DNA of 64,000 nucleotides from Scleropages formosus. Taxonomy: Eukaryota; Chordata; Actinopteri; Osteoglossiformes; Osteoglossidae. A program made the translations under genes and the position numbers. Positions 33,370 through 44,603 of this stretch are shown here, piece by piece (position 1 is the first letter of the stretch; the number at the start of each line of letters is the position of its first letter). Location of the stretch: the NCBI RefSeq assembly GCF_900964775.1, contig NC_041825.1, forward strand, positions 12,277,001 to 12,341,000, read 5' to 3'. The notes below the pieces were generated by a model. It saw only the letters and a list, made by a program, of their open reading frames with translations. It searched no databases and was not told the origin of the DNA.

Positions 33370-34780
33370 TGTATTGTGGCATATTTTGAAAATGCCGTAC
33401 TGACCATAACAAAGGATGATTGCTGATGGCTAGACCTGATTTTTGCCATTCTGTGGGATTTTTATTTACATAAGAGGAACTGAAAATGTATGACACTTGA
33501 CATTAATAACTGAATTCACACACATAACACGTTTCAGCAATTTCCAATGCAAAGTTGTCTGGAAAGGACAAACTATAGCCAGACGGTGTGTCTAGTTGCC
33601 AAGCTGGCTATCTTGAGCACACATGCATCCGTTCACCCGTTCTATCTCAGCCTTTAGCATACAACTCCCTCCCTTGTATGGCTCCAAGAAGGGTGCAGAG
33701 ATAACCCTGAGCCTCTGATTGGGAATGGTGAGAAACACCACCACTATGCTTTAACCTTTACTTTCTATTTAATGTTTAATAATATTTTTTTTTTTTTGGC
33801 AAAAGGGCAACATCAAATTTGACAAATATAGGGATATAGGACATCTATATGATGAAAAGAACATTTTGTCAAATGTCTCCTAGGTGCAAAAGAAAGAGGT
33901 ATGCCTTCCCACAATATAATTAACTCTTCTGTTACTAATAGTTTTGGTTCCCCAAGTCTTGACCAGTTGTTTTGCCTGTGAAAGTTCAAGAATTTACATT
34001 GACAAAGCGACTACAGTGCATTAATATTCAGAATTATATATTTACTCCACAATTCTGTTGACTTTGCCAAACTTTTTTTTCTTTGCTTTTATTTTACTAT
34101 TCCCTATGATATATGAGATTCTCATTCTCTTTGCATTTACTTTTCAGTATACACTCAATTACCCTTTACAAATATCATCGAAGTTTCCAGAAACATTTAC
34201 CTTGAGCTCTCCCTGGTTTTCATATTTCATGTAATTCTACACAGCAAGAAAAGAGATAAATGACCATCTCTTCATCTTCGTTATGAGGTACAAATTTTTT
34301 TGTACTGCAACTGAAGACAACAATATGTAGCAAAATCGTATAGAACCTGGGTGTCTTTCGCCCATGAATCACAGAGATCCTCTTAATCTACATTGTCACT
34401 TGTCGGCCCCCCAAGATTATTCAATATTTCAATTAATTTCATTTCTTTCTGAATCCAGAAAATTTACACGTGGCTAATTTGAAAAATGTGTAACTGTTTT
34501 TGAACTCTTGATTTGTAGTCTTCTTTTCTCTTTCAGTTCTAGCTAAAGAATCAGTTCATTCTATCGACATTTGTGTGTGTTTACTTTCGGTGTCGCCGAA
34601 AGTCTTTTCAGCATTGCTTAAGTCATAGCTTTATAACCCATCCAGCCTCAATACAAACTGAAATTTAATAATAAATGTATTTATGTTACTTGTGTTATTT
34701 CTCAGCTTGTTCCTTTTGTTCTGAGTACTACAGAGAGAGCTATATGAAGTAACTTAAAATAAAAGTGTAAAGCATTCAAA
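33370..34780. other. AT-rich intergenic DNA
   Basis: No gene seen. A T run lies near 33787-33797. Confidence 0.5.
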
Positions 34781-34880
34781 CTTTTACAGTGGTATGGAAA
34801 GGTCAAACCAGTCAGTGGATGCTGCTAATTTCTTTATTGTCAAAGTGAAAGGTCATTTGTCAGAATTAAATATTGCTTTT

Positions 34881-35091
34881 GTTGGGGGTGCAGTGGCGCA
34901 GTGGGTTGGACCACAGTCCTGCTCTCTAGTGAGTCTGGGGTTTGAGTCCCGCTTGGGGTGCTTTGCGACGGACTGACGTCCCATCCTGGGTGTGTCCCCT
35001 CCCCCTCCGGCCTTATGCCCTGTGTTGCCAGGTAGGCTCCGGTTCCCCACGACCCTGTATGGGGCAAGCAGTTCTGAAAATGATGATAATG
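34881..35091 (+). repeat. SINE family A without TG tail
   Basis: The head is gcagtggcgcagtgggttgg and the B box ggggtttgagtcccgc. It ends in gttctgaaaatgatgataatg instead of TG repeats. The target-site duplication aatattgctttt is at 34869-34880 and 35092-35103. Confidence 0.9.
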
Positions 35092-35109
35092 AATATTGCT
35101 TTTCTTGAA

Positions 35110-35165
35110 GGGTTTTAATGATACTGTCTGCAAAGGGCAGAGGCAGTGACAGCGAGGAATTTCAG
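35110..35165 (-). pseudogene. relic of beta-globin exon 3 end
   Basis: The + strand text ttaatgatactgtctgcaaa followed by gggcagaggcagtgacagcg resembles the 3' end of beta exon 3 (for example 17953-18005). It includes the stop codon and the codons for QYH. Similarity fades after about 55 bp and no other exon is nearby. It lies just 3' of a SINE target site and about 600 bp from the intact beta gene, so it looks like the remains of a duplicated or deleted beta gene. Confidence 0.6.
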
Positions 35166-35194
35166 CACAAGCTGCATTTTTGAGTAACACATAG

Positions 35195-35345
35195 TGGTAG
35201 TGGTTGCTGGTGGCAAAGTATTTTGTGCTGTTGTCTTCAGACCCAGTACTGTTCAGGATGGTGCTTACTGTAAATTGCTCCCATAATTAACCAAGTATAT
35301 AAATGGGTGAATGATTGTGTCTTCAGAGAAAAGTGCACACTGAAG
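35195..35345 (+). repeat. degraded SINE family C
   Basis: Contains catagtggtagtggttgctg, cttactgtaaattgctccca and tataaatgggtgaatgattg. It is heavily decayed. Confidence 0.5.
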
Positions 35346-35748
35346 TGTTCATAGAGCTTTAAAATTCTACATCCTCCATCAATTCAGGATAACATTATCA
35401 TGCTAAAATTCAATTTCAGTCCACACATCTTTTACTGGAAATAATGTGATGATAGTCAGTGTATGCTTTCCAATTTGAATTTATTGCAATACTGATACTC
35501 TGCATGGCCAACACAGTTCTCTTTCAAAAACAGCATTTTTAAATGAGCAAAACTTCAGTAACATTTTAAATATTGGAAATATGACACTACAGTGGTAAAT
35601 TTGCAGAGTTTATGACATTCTGATCACCTCCATCTTGATTACAGTGCAATTTTTGGAAATACAGAGATTACACATTAGTCAGTGAGCTCTTTTAACTTAC
35701 TTTTATTGAATCATTGATCAGTTTATTCTCACAACAAAAAGAGAAATA

Positions 35749-36685
35749 TTAATGATACTGTCTGCCAAGAGCAGAGACAACAACAGCCAGGAACTTTTGC
35801 CAGGCAGCCTGGACATCAGCGGTGAAGGCAGAGCCCATCTGCGCAGCCACCACAATGGTGATGCAGTCGGCCAGCAGCTGCAAGGAGAACAGAAGAAAAT
35901 GGACTTTTCACAAACAAACACAAACTATAACAAGATCAATAATTACTTGCACTTTGAACTACCCATACAGCCTGTAACTGGTTATGGCTTCACGATGCAC
36001 ACGTGCAGTTGTGGAATAACAAAGCGTAAAGACAAATCCTTCTTTTGCTCCATAACTAACTTCAGTGACGTTACTACAGTTTTTGGTATTAAGGTGTGAG
36101 ACAATTCAGTGAGAACGGATACAGAAAACTCACCCCGAAGTTGTCGGGATCCACGTGCAGTTTCTCCGAGTGCAGTGCACTCAAAGGGGCAAAACTGTTC
36201 TTGATGTTGTCCATGTTCTTCATGGCCGTCTCCAGTCCGGTTAGAACCACCTTTCCATGAGCAGCGACTTTTGCGTTTCCCATGATGGAATCTGCGTTGA
36301 ACAGGTTTCCAAAGGTGGCAAAATACCTCCGGGTCCAGGGGTACACGATGAGACACCTGGTACAAACAGGGTCACATGAAAATAGAGTAATGACATAGAA
36401 ACATTTATTACCATGAGAAAAACTCACAGCTGCTGGAAAGAGGGCCACTGAAAGGCTTTGAAAATGATATAAAGCATAAAGTGTAATTTCATTAACCAGC
36501 TTAAATTTTACAGTCGGCAACATGATGATATTATTCTTGCAAAACAAAAAAATGAAAGCTACAGAGATTCAGGGGGAGAAGAGAAGATCTCACCTTCCCA
36601 GAGCATTCAGACCCACGAAATCATAGTCGAGTTTCTTGAAGACACCGGTGATGGCAGCGCGCTCAGCATCGGTCCACACAACCAT
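35749..36685 (-). CDS. hbb: beta-type hemoglobin subunit (homogenised trio, copy 3)
   Basis: The exons are 36685-36594, 36356-36134 and 35877-35749 (92, 223 and 129 bp), giving 147 residues. It shares [21 protein letters not shown] and GRQYH with the other two copies. Residue 16 is Lys (ITGVFKKLD) and residue 104 is Gly. Exons and introns are nearly identical to the copies at 18 and 26 kb, but upstream of the ATG the sequence is unrelated to theirs. It looks more like the start of the beta gene at 45.7 kb (both have a short ctctggag/ttctggaag motif just before the ATG). Confidence 0.96.
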
Positions 36686-36761
36686 GTTGGTAACTCTGGA
36701 GATCTTTCAAAGCTCTTTTAGACCTTCTCTAAATTCTGCTTCTGCCAGAGCAGCTAAACGG

Positions 36762-36770
36762 CTTTTAATA
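36762..36770 (-). promoter_or_regulatory. TATA-like box, beta at 36.7 kb
   Basis: tattaaaag on the - strand, about 77 bp upstream of the ATG. A GGGTGG (CACCC) motif is near 36782-36790 and a CCAAT box near 36810. The promoter differs from those of the two sister beta copies. Confidence 0.55.
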
Positions 36771-37190
36771 TTGCCACTCGGTCCACCCACAAGATGAAGC
36801 CGCACGTGATTGGCTGAACTGTCCTCGCGAACAGGGGGAACTCGGGGGTCCCGGGGGGGGTCCCACACGAATCATTGATTGAAAGGACCGCACATGTCGG
36901 ATTAGAAATAAAATCTCAAATCAATTGATTGCTCACTTTGTACACTGGAGTACAAATAAATATGTACTACTACGTCGTTTCATAAATCTCTGAGGTTAAC
37001 TCCTGCAGCGTTCCTTCTGCCCGGGATGGCAGCCCACGACGTGATACTCATGATCGGCAACAACATGTCATGTCAGTACTGTACTTTTTTAAACATATTC
37101 ACATGAGTTAATGGCAAAAGTAAGTTGTTCATGTCGTGTTAAAGTTGGGTTATATACGGTATTTGCCGTTTTTTGCAGCTCACTTGTAAA

Positions 37191-37530
37191 GGCGGGTGAC
37201 ACGGTGGAACACTGAGTTATGCTGCTGTCTTACAGCGCCTAGGTAGCGCGAGAGTTTGTGGGTTCGATCCCCACTCAGTCTGTGGGGAGTTTGCATGTTC
37301 TCTGTATGTCTGCGTGGGTTTCCTCCGGTTTCCGAAAGCATGCTGTTCAGGTTCCCCGTAATGTGTGAGTGACAGAGAGAGTACATTTTATTTATGAGTG
37401 ACCCAGTGTAAGTAGTGTATCTAGCAGTGTAAGTTACCTTGGTGATTAAGGTATGCGGGCTCATAACACTACATGGAGTTCATTGGAAGTCGCTTTGGAG
37501 AAAAGCGTCTGCTAAATAAATTAATGTAAT
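37191..37530 (+). repeat. SINE family B, full length
   Basis: It has a good B box, gggttcgatccccac, near 37260-37274, then gcatgttctctgtatgtctg, and the tail gtcgctttggagaaaagcgt with aataaattaatgtaat. This is the best-preserved family B copy in the window. Confidence 0.85.
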
Positions 37531-37534
37531 GGAG

Positions 37535-39300
37535 AAAATTCTAATGTTCGAGTTCTTTTTCGTTGCTCTCCACATATTTTCCATTTGACACATGATTTTA
37601 CTATTGTTTTCTTTAAATTCTAAATGCCGTTTTGGCATTATGTGCTACTACTAGTCTCTCTTGCTTTGAAAAGTCTGCATTGGTTCAGTCATTAAGACTG
37701 AAACTGAGTGAAGTGAACGAGACGAAATCTCCTTGGCGCCGCTGCCGTAAATAGCTAATCGTGTCTACATAAAAATTTACACACTTATTTCAAGTAAAAC
37801 ATAACATTCACAGATTGTTGCTGTGACAGTGCTGCGATTTTAGTACTTAAGGACAAACGCACAACTGTATCTTTGATTTTTTTCCTGCATACTATAAGTA
37901 TATTTGATACCGTAACTTAGAATAAAAGTTAAAACCCTCCAATATGTTACATCAAAAACACGGAATAACATCCAAACATTACTATCATAAAGACATTTCT
38001 CAACGTTAACATGACAGAGATTATTCACTCATCCAAACATCTCATCTTATTAATTCAAGGAGTGACAGACATCAGAGTTTTAAAACAAATATAAATATCC
38101 ACTTTGACAAAAAAACTTGGGACTTTGAAACCCTTAACCATTAAAAGTGTTTTTTTAAAAAAAACAAATACATACGTGTTACACCCACAAAGTTACCCAA
38201 GCGCTCATGCCAAACTTTTACACTCTGGTTTTGCTCTGTCATTAAAAACCATAAAACCACAAACATGAAACATTAATTTGATTTCTTATTATCGGTTTAT
38301 AATCGTTTTCAGTTTTTTTAGTCACCAGCTCCAAAAGTATCTATATGAACGTGAACAAGCCGCTGCGCCAGTGTGCTGCCGTGGGACTTGAGAGACTGAA
38401 TAAGAGTTCGATTTCATATTCATTACAGCTGTTCGGGAAGTTTAAATATACATAGTAAAACGTTTAAATAATAAAAACGTTTGGAAAGGGTTTTAACAAT
38501 TCATAAAATAAAATAAAATAAAATAAAATGTAAAAAAATACATATGCTTATCTGAAGGTGTATAGTCGCTCCCCCTAATAATTTTCCAGCGAGCCTAATC
38601 TGCCTCTAGCCTTCCAATATTATATGTATGTAATGTTATAAATATTATCAGGAGTATTAACTGGAATGATACGCAATAATTGCAGCATAGTACTCCAGAT
38701 AATTCTCCTGGTAATATTTACTTGCCCCACATCCAGACAAGATATACAGTGCAGGACTTGAGAGATGTTAGCTGTTCTGTCTTATGCTCCAGGTGGACAT
38801 CATATATCAAACGCAAGTAACCACGAAAAGTTTATGTTTTCGAAGCATTTATTCAGAGGCTGGTGTCAGATTTGCTACAAATGAAAACTGAATTTACACA
38901 GGTTCCTGGAATTTCTTTATGTCCTGAAAGCACCTGTTTTTGGAACATCGTCCAATGTTATGTTCTTATTTCTAGTTACTTAAATTTTTTTAATTTATTT
39001 AATTTTTTGCTCTTGTTTCTGTGCTACATGAGCACACAATTAACAACCAGGTTCACACTTTGAGTCCTAATGCAGTGATGCTTTTGTATGTTGCAGATTT
39101 TAACTTTGCATGTATTTTCTTGGAAATTCTGTAAGGTTTGTACTTTTAATGTAAGATTCCACAGTCAATAAGTGGGACAGGTTACATGTGAAGTCAGCTT
39201 GAAGAAGACGAAACACAACAATAAACAGAGACACAGATGCTGATATTACTGATTCATTGTAGAATTATTTTGGTCCTCAAATAAAAAGACAATACAACAG
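37535..39300. other. AT-rich intergenic DNA
   Basis: No gene. An (AAAAT)n run lies at 38505-38530. Small open frames have no recognisable content. Confidence 0.5.
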
Positions 39301-39352
39301 AATTGAATCATTCACTTTATTTTTTATTTTGTTATAGAGTCAGAACTAGTAT

Positions 39353-40330
39353 TTATCGGTATTTCTCAGACAGAGCTAGGGCCACATTGGTGAGGAACTT
39401 GTCCATAGCGACGTGCACCTCAGGAGTGAAGTCACCAGGGAACATCATGGAGAGAACCACAAGGATGCAGTGAGACAGGATCTGTGGAGAAAAAGACATG
39501 TTTTATTGCTTTATTTGAAAATATGTGCAGTAATTCCAGTTTCAATAACTGTGCACAAGTTTTAGAAAAATGTATTTAAATTACATGCTGAAAGATGTGA
39601 CCATGTTGTATACAGAGAAAAAATAGGGATATTATCTCAAATAACATTTAGACAAATGTTTTCATCAAATAAAGAATAATAACATAAAATGACTACAACT
39701 TACTTTGAAGTTGGATGGATCCACTCGCAGTGTGTACGCATGCAGTTCACTGAGGTTGACAAGACCTGCAGGAAGGTCATCAATGTTGTTGACTCCTTCC
39801 TTAACACCTTCCATGATGGTTTTCCCATGTTTCCTCACTGGCTCAGAGCCAGGAGTCAGGTCTTTCCAGTGGGAGAAATAGGTCTTGGTCTGAGGGTAGA
39901 CCATCAGCATTCTGTGCCAAAGGATCATTGACATTTGAAGTCATGTTAACACAAATTGTTAGATACAGCATTTACATTTGTCTGATGCTTTTCTTCAAAG
40001 CTGCTTACACTTCTTTACCCATTTACACACAGGGGTTATTTTTTCACAGGAACAATTCAAGCTAAGTAACTTGCATAAGGATACTAGAGCTAGGATATGA
40101 ACCTGTAACCTTTGGACACAAAGGCAGCAGCTTAAACCACTATGCTACCAGCTGCACTTAGGCAACAGCTACAAGCATTGACAAGTTATGTTAAGTTATG
40201 AAAGTAGAAAAGTTAAAACAAAAAGCACTAGTTACCTGGACAGAGCCTCATGACCAACAACATCCATCTTTCCAGACACTTTGCTGAAGAAGCTTCTAAT
40301 AAGATCTTTTTCTTTGGCTGACAGACTCAT
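39353..40330 (-). CDS. hba: alpha-type hemoglobin subunit (diverged third copy)
   Basis: The exons are 40330-40236, 39911-39704 and 39481-39353 (95, 208 and 129 bp), giving 143 residues. It starts [15 protein letters not shown] and has [25 protein letters not shown] and LSEKYR. Most changes against the pair at 23 and 30 kb are in exon 1 (for example [15 protein letters not shown]). Exon 3 encodes the same protein and exon 2 differs at only a few residues. The introns are unrelated or very diverged. Intron 1 carries a family C SINE. A TATA box (tataaa at 40407-40412, - strand) lies 77 bp upstream of the ATG, with CCAAT motifs near 40461-40480. AATAAA lies at 39316-39321. Confidence 0.96.
39971..40157 (-). 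repeat. SINE family C in alpha intron 1
   Basis: From tail (catttgtctgatgcttttct) to head (aaaccactatgctaccagct), in the same orientation as the host gene. Confidence 0.75.
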
Positions 40331-40499
40331 TGTGGCTCTTGGCTGCTTTGTCAGTACAACAGTATACCGTGTCCTGAAATAGTGTGTGAACTGTGCAGTG
40401 AGCCCGTTTATATTGTCCAGTAGTAGTGACAGTGTGTGATGCTCCTCCCAAGACACTTTCTATTGGCCATTGACCATTGGGTGAAGCAGTTCACCTGCA

Positions 40500-43185
40500 C
40501 TTGCTTTGCTAAACATGCAAAGGGAAATGCAACTGTTCAAAATATATATGAATAAAAACACAGGCCTTATTTAACTGTGTAGACTATACTGTATATGTAC
40601 TTAAAGTGACAAATTTCATGTTAGAATGAACTCTATACACTGAGACAATATCATAGTACATTTTCAAATGACTTTATAATAGAATTCTTAATGTTTGAAT
40701 ATATATTTAAATTAGTTATGTTGTGAATTCAGATAATGTTTTGAAGGCCTAGGTATGAGGGGAGAGAAGAAAGTAAAGGCTGACTGTGGATGTCTCAATA
40801 ATGTAAACACACTGCCCATCTTCTCTTCAGCTGAGAGAACTATGATTAAGGACAATGGTATGTAATAGTTTTGAAGTTTAAGAATTTTATTTTAAAATTA
40901 TATTTTACATAAAATAGACATACAGCCAACAAAAGTATTACTCCTGAATAAGCTGTACAACTCACAAATATTTATCTGATCACAAATACTAAATCTCATG
41001 CATACTAATAAGCCATGGATGATTTGTACAATTTAACATGAAGTGGAAATTTTCCCAGCTGCAAACATTGGGCCATCGGTACAAACTATTCTGATCAACA
41101 CTTGTTTTTAGACTTTATACAGGTAAGATACTCTGGTTTCGGATGTGACCATGTGCTCATGTTCAGTCTGAACTTGAAGGAAATTTTCCAAGGGAACCCG
41201 AGGACTGATATGACCTAGCTGCGATAAAGTGTATTAGTGCACACTACACCTTTTAACTAAACTGTAATGCTTAGTTTAATTTTTTAAGTTTAATTTTACA
41301 GTTCCAGAAAGTTAAAAAATGATAAAATGAAAAGTCAAATGATAAAATGAGAAGTCAAAAGTCCACAATGATGATCATTTAAATCCTTGTTTAAATAGTC
41401 AGGGAAAATGATAGCAAATTAATTTTTTAAACTTGAGCTGGAGATAAGTTATGAATGATCTGTATCTGTTGTTCCTGGTAATTTTTCTAAATACTTTCTC
41501 TAAATACCCCTACTATCAAAAGAGCTGAAAGCCAGCAAAGAATTAATTTTCTGTTGATCAACAGTTTATTTCTAAGCACATCTGGAGATGAGAAATAATA
41601 ATGTAAAAAATACTTTTTACATAGTTTACACATTTTATCTCCATATATAGTATATATTTTAAATCGACTTTTTAATGAATGGGTTGGGAATTTTTCCTTT
41701 TAAAATATTTATTTTTTTTTTTTTAAAATTATGTTTTCTTTCACACTCAGAAATGGTTTATTTGTATGTGGACACTGGATCATTAAAATAACAACTATTT
41801 CTGTGAATAGTTTAAATAAATTAAAATGATTTTGCTGTCATATTTAAATGTTATTTACTTTTAAATATTTACCATGTTTTTTGTATTTTATACCAATGAT
41901 TATTTGAGTGGTTATTGGAAAATGCAATTAAAGGACATTCATCTGAATGAATTAATTTTAAATTTTAAGAATAAATAGATAAATGAAAATAAAAACAGAC
42001 ACATTATATCACTTATTAAGGTGAGGAAGGCACTGGCTGAAATGTCATTATTTTTACTATCAATACAAACCTTAAATTACAACTTTTACAAAAACATAAC
42101 ATTTTGCTAAATATAATATATTTAAAATTTTTAGTATTTAGAGTATATAGTGTTGCCTGTACTTTTAAAATTATATGTTACTATTCAGTTTATACATCCC
42201 TTTTTGGCTCTTTCTCCATCTAAAAAACACTAATTATAATGTAAGTCGCTGCCTATACTAAAGCAACATCACACATAAGCAGTTTTTTTTTTAACAGAAC
42301 GGCCCAAAAAAACTAACCCTTTACAGACAAGGAACATCAGAATATCTCACAATTATCTTGAAAACACAAGCACCGTTTATCATAACGTTAAGACTTTGTC
42401 TACCCTTGAAGAAATTTGGGCCTAACTGATAGCCTCTTTCCTGTCTTAGAGGACAAAGGCTTCAGAAAGATCCCAACTTCGTTTTGCCAACTCATTTCTT
42501 CAAATTCGTGCATATATTGTTAGGTTTTATTAAAGTTCAATGAAATCATGCTTTCCCCAGAGAAAACACAAAAAAAATTAATTTTATAAATCAAATGAGA
42601 AATGAAATCATTTGTATTTGTTTCCAAGATGCTTTTATATGAAGCAACTTAGCAATAAAATTGGTAGCTACATAAAATGTATTTTGGAATTATTATAATA
42701 CTTAATATTCTAAATTCTGCACATAGTTTTTTATTATTGATATAAAATTTGCATATGTTTTTTTCTTAGTGACTTTGCTCAACTACTTATATTTTTTTCT
42801 AGATTTCTGATTTTTAGCTTTCCTGCTGCCTTTTATAAAAGTTCATCTTTGTGAACAGGATTATACAAACATGCTATACACTTTAAAATCAAAATCAGTC
42901 GGTAGTAGCCTACTAAATCTATGCCAGATATCCAAGTGTATATAATTTCTCATGACTTTATCATTGTTTCACCAGCAACATATAGCTCTGGGGAAACTTG
43001 CGTCTGTTTTATCTCGCAGCACAGAGTGGTTCCACCCAGGAGGACCTGTGCTTTGACAGATCACCATTACCGCCCGTATCGCAGCTCCGTGCACATGTTC
43101 CACTTATCATTGTTAATAACAGGCCGCAATATTTCCACTAAGGCATGATTAATGAAAATCACAATTTTCTCTCATTTTTAAACGT
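40500..43185. other. AT-rich intergenic DNA without genes
   Basis: About 2.7 kb with many homopolymer A/T runs. I recognise neither genes nor repeat families. The closest to a feature is a short GC-richer island at 43000-43130 with no identifiable product. Confidence 0.5.
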
Positions 43186-43194
43186 GAGCAGAAT

Positions 43195-43562
43195 AGTGGT
43201 GAGCGCTGCTCCCTTTGGCCCCAAAGCTGCAGGTTCAAATCCCACTTCTAAAAACTCTAGTACCCTTGAACAACACGCTTACTCTAAATTGCTCTAGTAA
43301 GATTACCATACACCTTATTCACTAAGGTGACTTACAGTACTTACAATGGGGTCACTCATCCATACATCAGTGAAACTCTCTGTCACTTAAACACTATGGG
43401 TGAACCTGAACAGCATGTCTTTGGACTGTGGGAGGAAACCCACGTAGACACGAGGAAAACATGCAAACCCCACACAGACTGAGCAGGGATTGAACCCATG
43501 CCCTCTCACACCACGCAAGAGCTATATAACAGCAGTACTTACTATGCCACTGTGCTGCCCTT
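43195..43562. repeat. composite repeat: SINE C head joined to inverted SINE B
   Basis: 43195-43305 reads as a family C head on the + strand (ggttcaaatcccac, then gtacccttgaacaacacgct and taaattgctctagtaagatt). It switches at about 43307 to family B in reverse (ccttattcactaaggtgact, then catgtctttggactgtggga), ending near ctatgccactgtgctgccc. Confidence 0.65.
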
Positions 43563-43569
43563 CTGTAAA

Positions 43570-44100
43570 TTGAGAAATAGTCCAAAAAAAGTGTTCTGCA
43601 GTTCCCTCAACTAACACCTCCCTGGCTTTATGTAAACTAAACACTTGTTTGTCACTACAAATTTACTCCAAGTGATCCTGGTGTTGATGATAGTCTTACA
43701 GACACAAATCATATTTAAATATTTGATAATAAATAGCATCCCTAACGTAGTATTCAAGTCATAATCTGAAGAATGAGTCCAGGAAACCACCCTAGACCAT
43801 CTCAGTTTTCATGCATGATTATGCTTGACAAAGAATGGCAAAATATATCTATCAATGTCACTCAACAATCAGCTTACATTATTTAATGTCACTTTTCACT
43901 TTGGTATCGGTTTCTTTAGTCTTTCATTTACCATAAAATATTTTTGTGAACGTTAACATAAAAGCAGGTGTCATTTGTAAGTTATTTAATAACTGCATGT
44001 AGAACAGCTAAGTAAAATATTCAGTTAATTTATGAATAAGTATGGTAGTGTGATGAATACAGTGGAAAAATGAAATGCTCCCAAGAAATGGTTCTTAATT
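43570..44100. other. intergenic DNA 3' of beta at 45.7 kb
   Basis: Nothing coding seen. A - strand AATAAA at 44106-44111 is the likely poly(A) signal of the beta gene, 77 bp after its stop. Confidence 0.5.
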
Positions 44101-44187
44101 CCTCTTTTATTAAATCATTAATGTTCCTGTTCCTCAAAACAGAACACCTCCGGAGCTGTTGCTCAGTGCTCTAGTTGAAGAAAACTT

Positions 44188-44539
44188 CTAGTAGTACTGT
44201 CTGCAGAGAGCAGAGACAACAACAGCCAGGAACTTCTGCCAGGCAGCCTGGACATCAGCGGTGAAGGCAGAGCCCATCTGCCCAGCCACTACAATGGTGA
44301 TGCAGTCGGCCAGCAGCTGCAAAGAGAAAAGCAGAGAATGAACTTCTCAAACAAACTGGCCAACTACTAATTTAGCTAACGCTTTTCTCCAAATCATTTA
44401 CATTTACCCATTTATACAGCTAGGCAGTTTTACTGGGGCAATTCTTAAGGGTAAGTACCTTGCTCAGCTGAACCTGTGACCCTTGGGTGCAAAGGCAGCA
44501 ACTGTAACCACTACACTACCAGCTATCCCACTACTGCCA

Positions 44540-44603
<64 letters not shown>

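Noticed and set aside
37250-37275. tRNA gene-like B box
   Set aside because: It is the head of SINE family B; no complete cloverleaf. The same applies to all SINE heads in the window.
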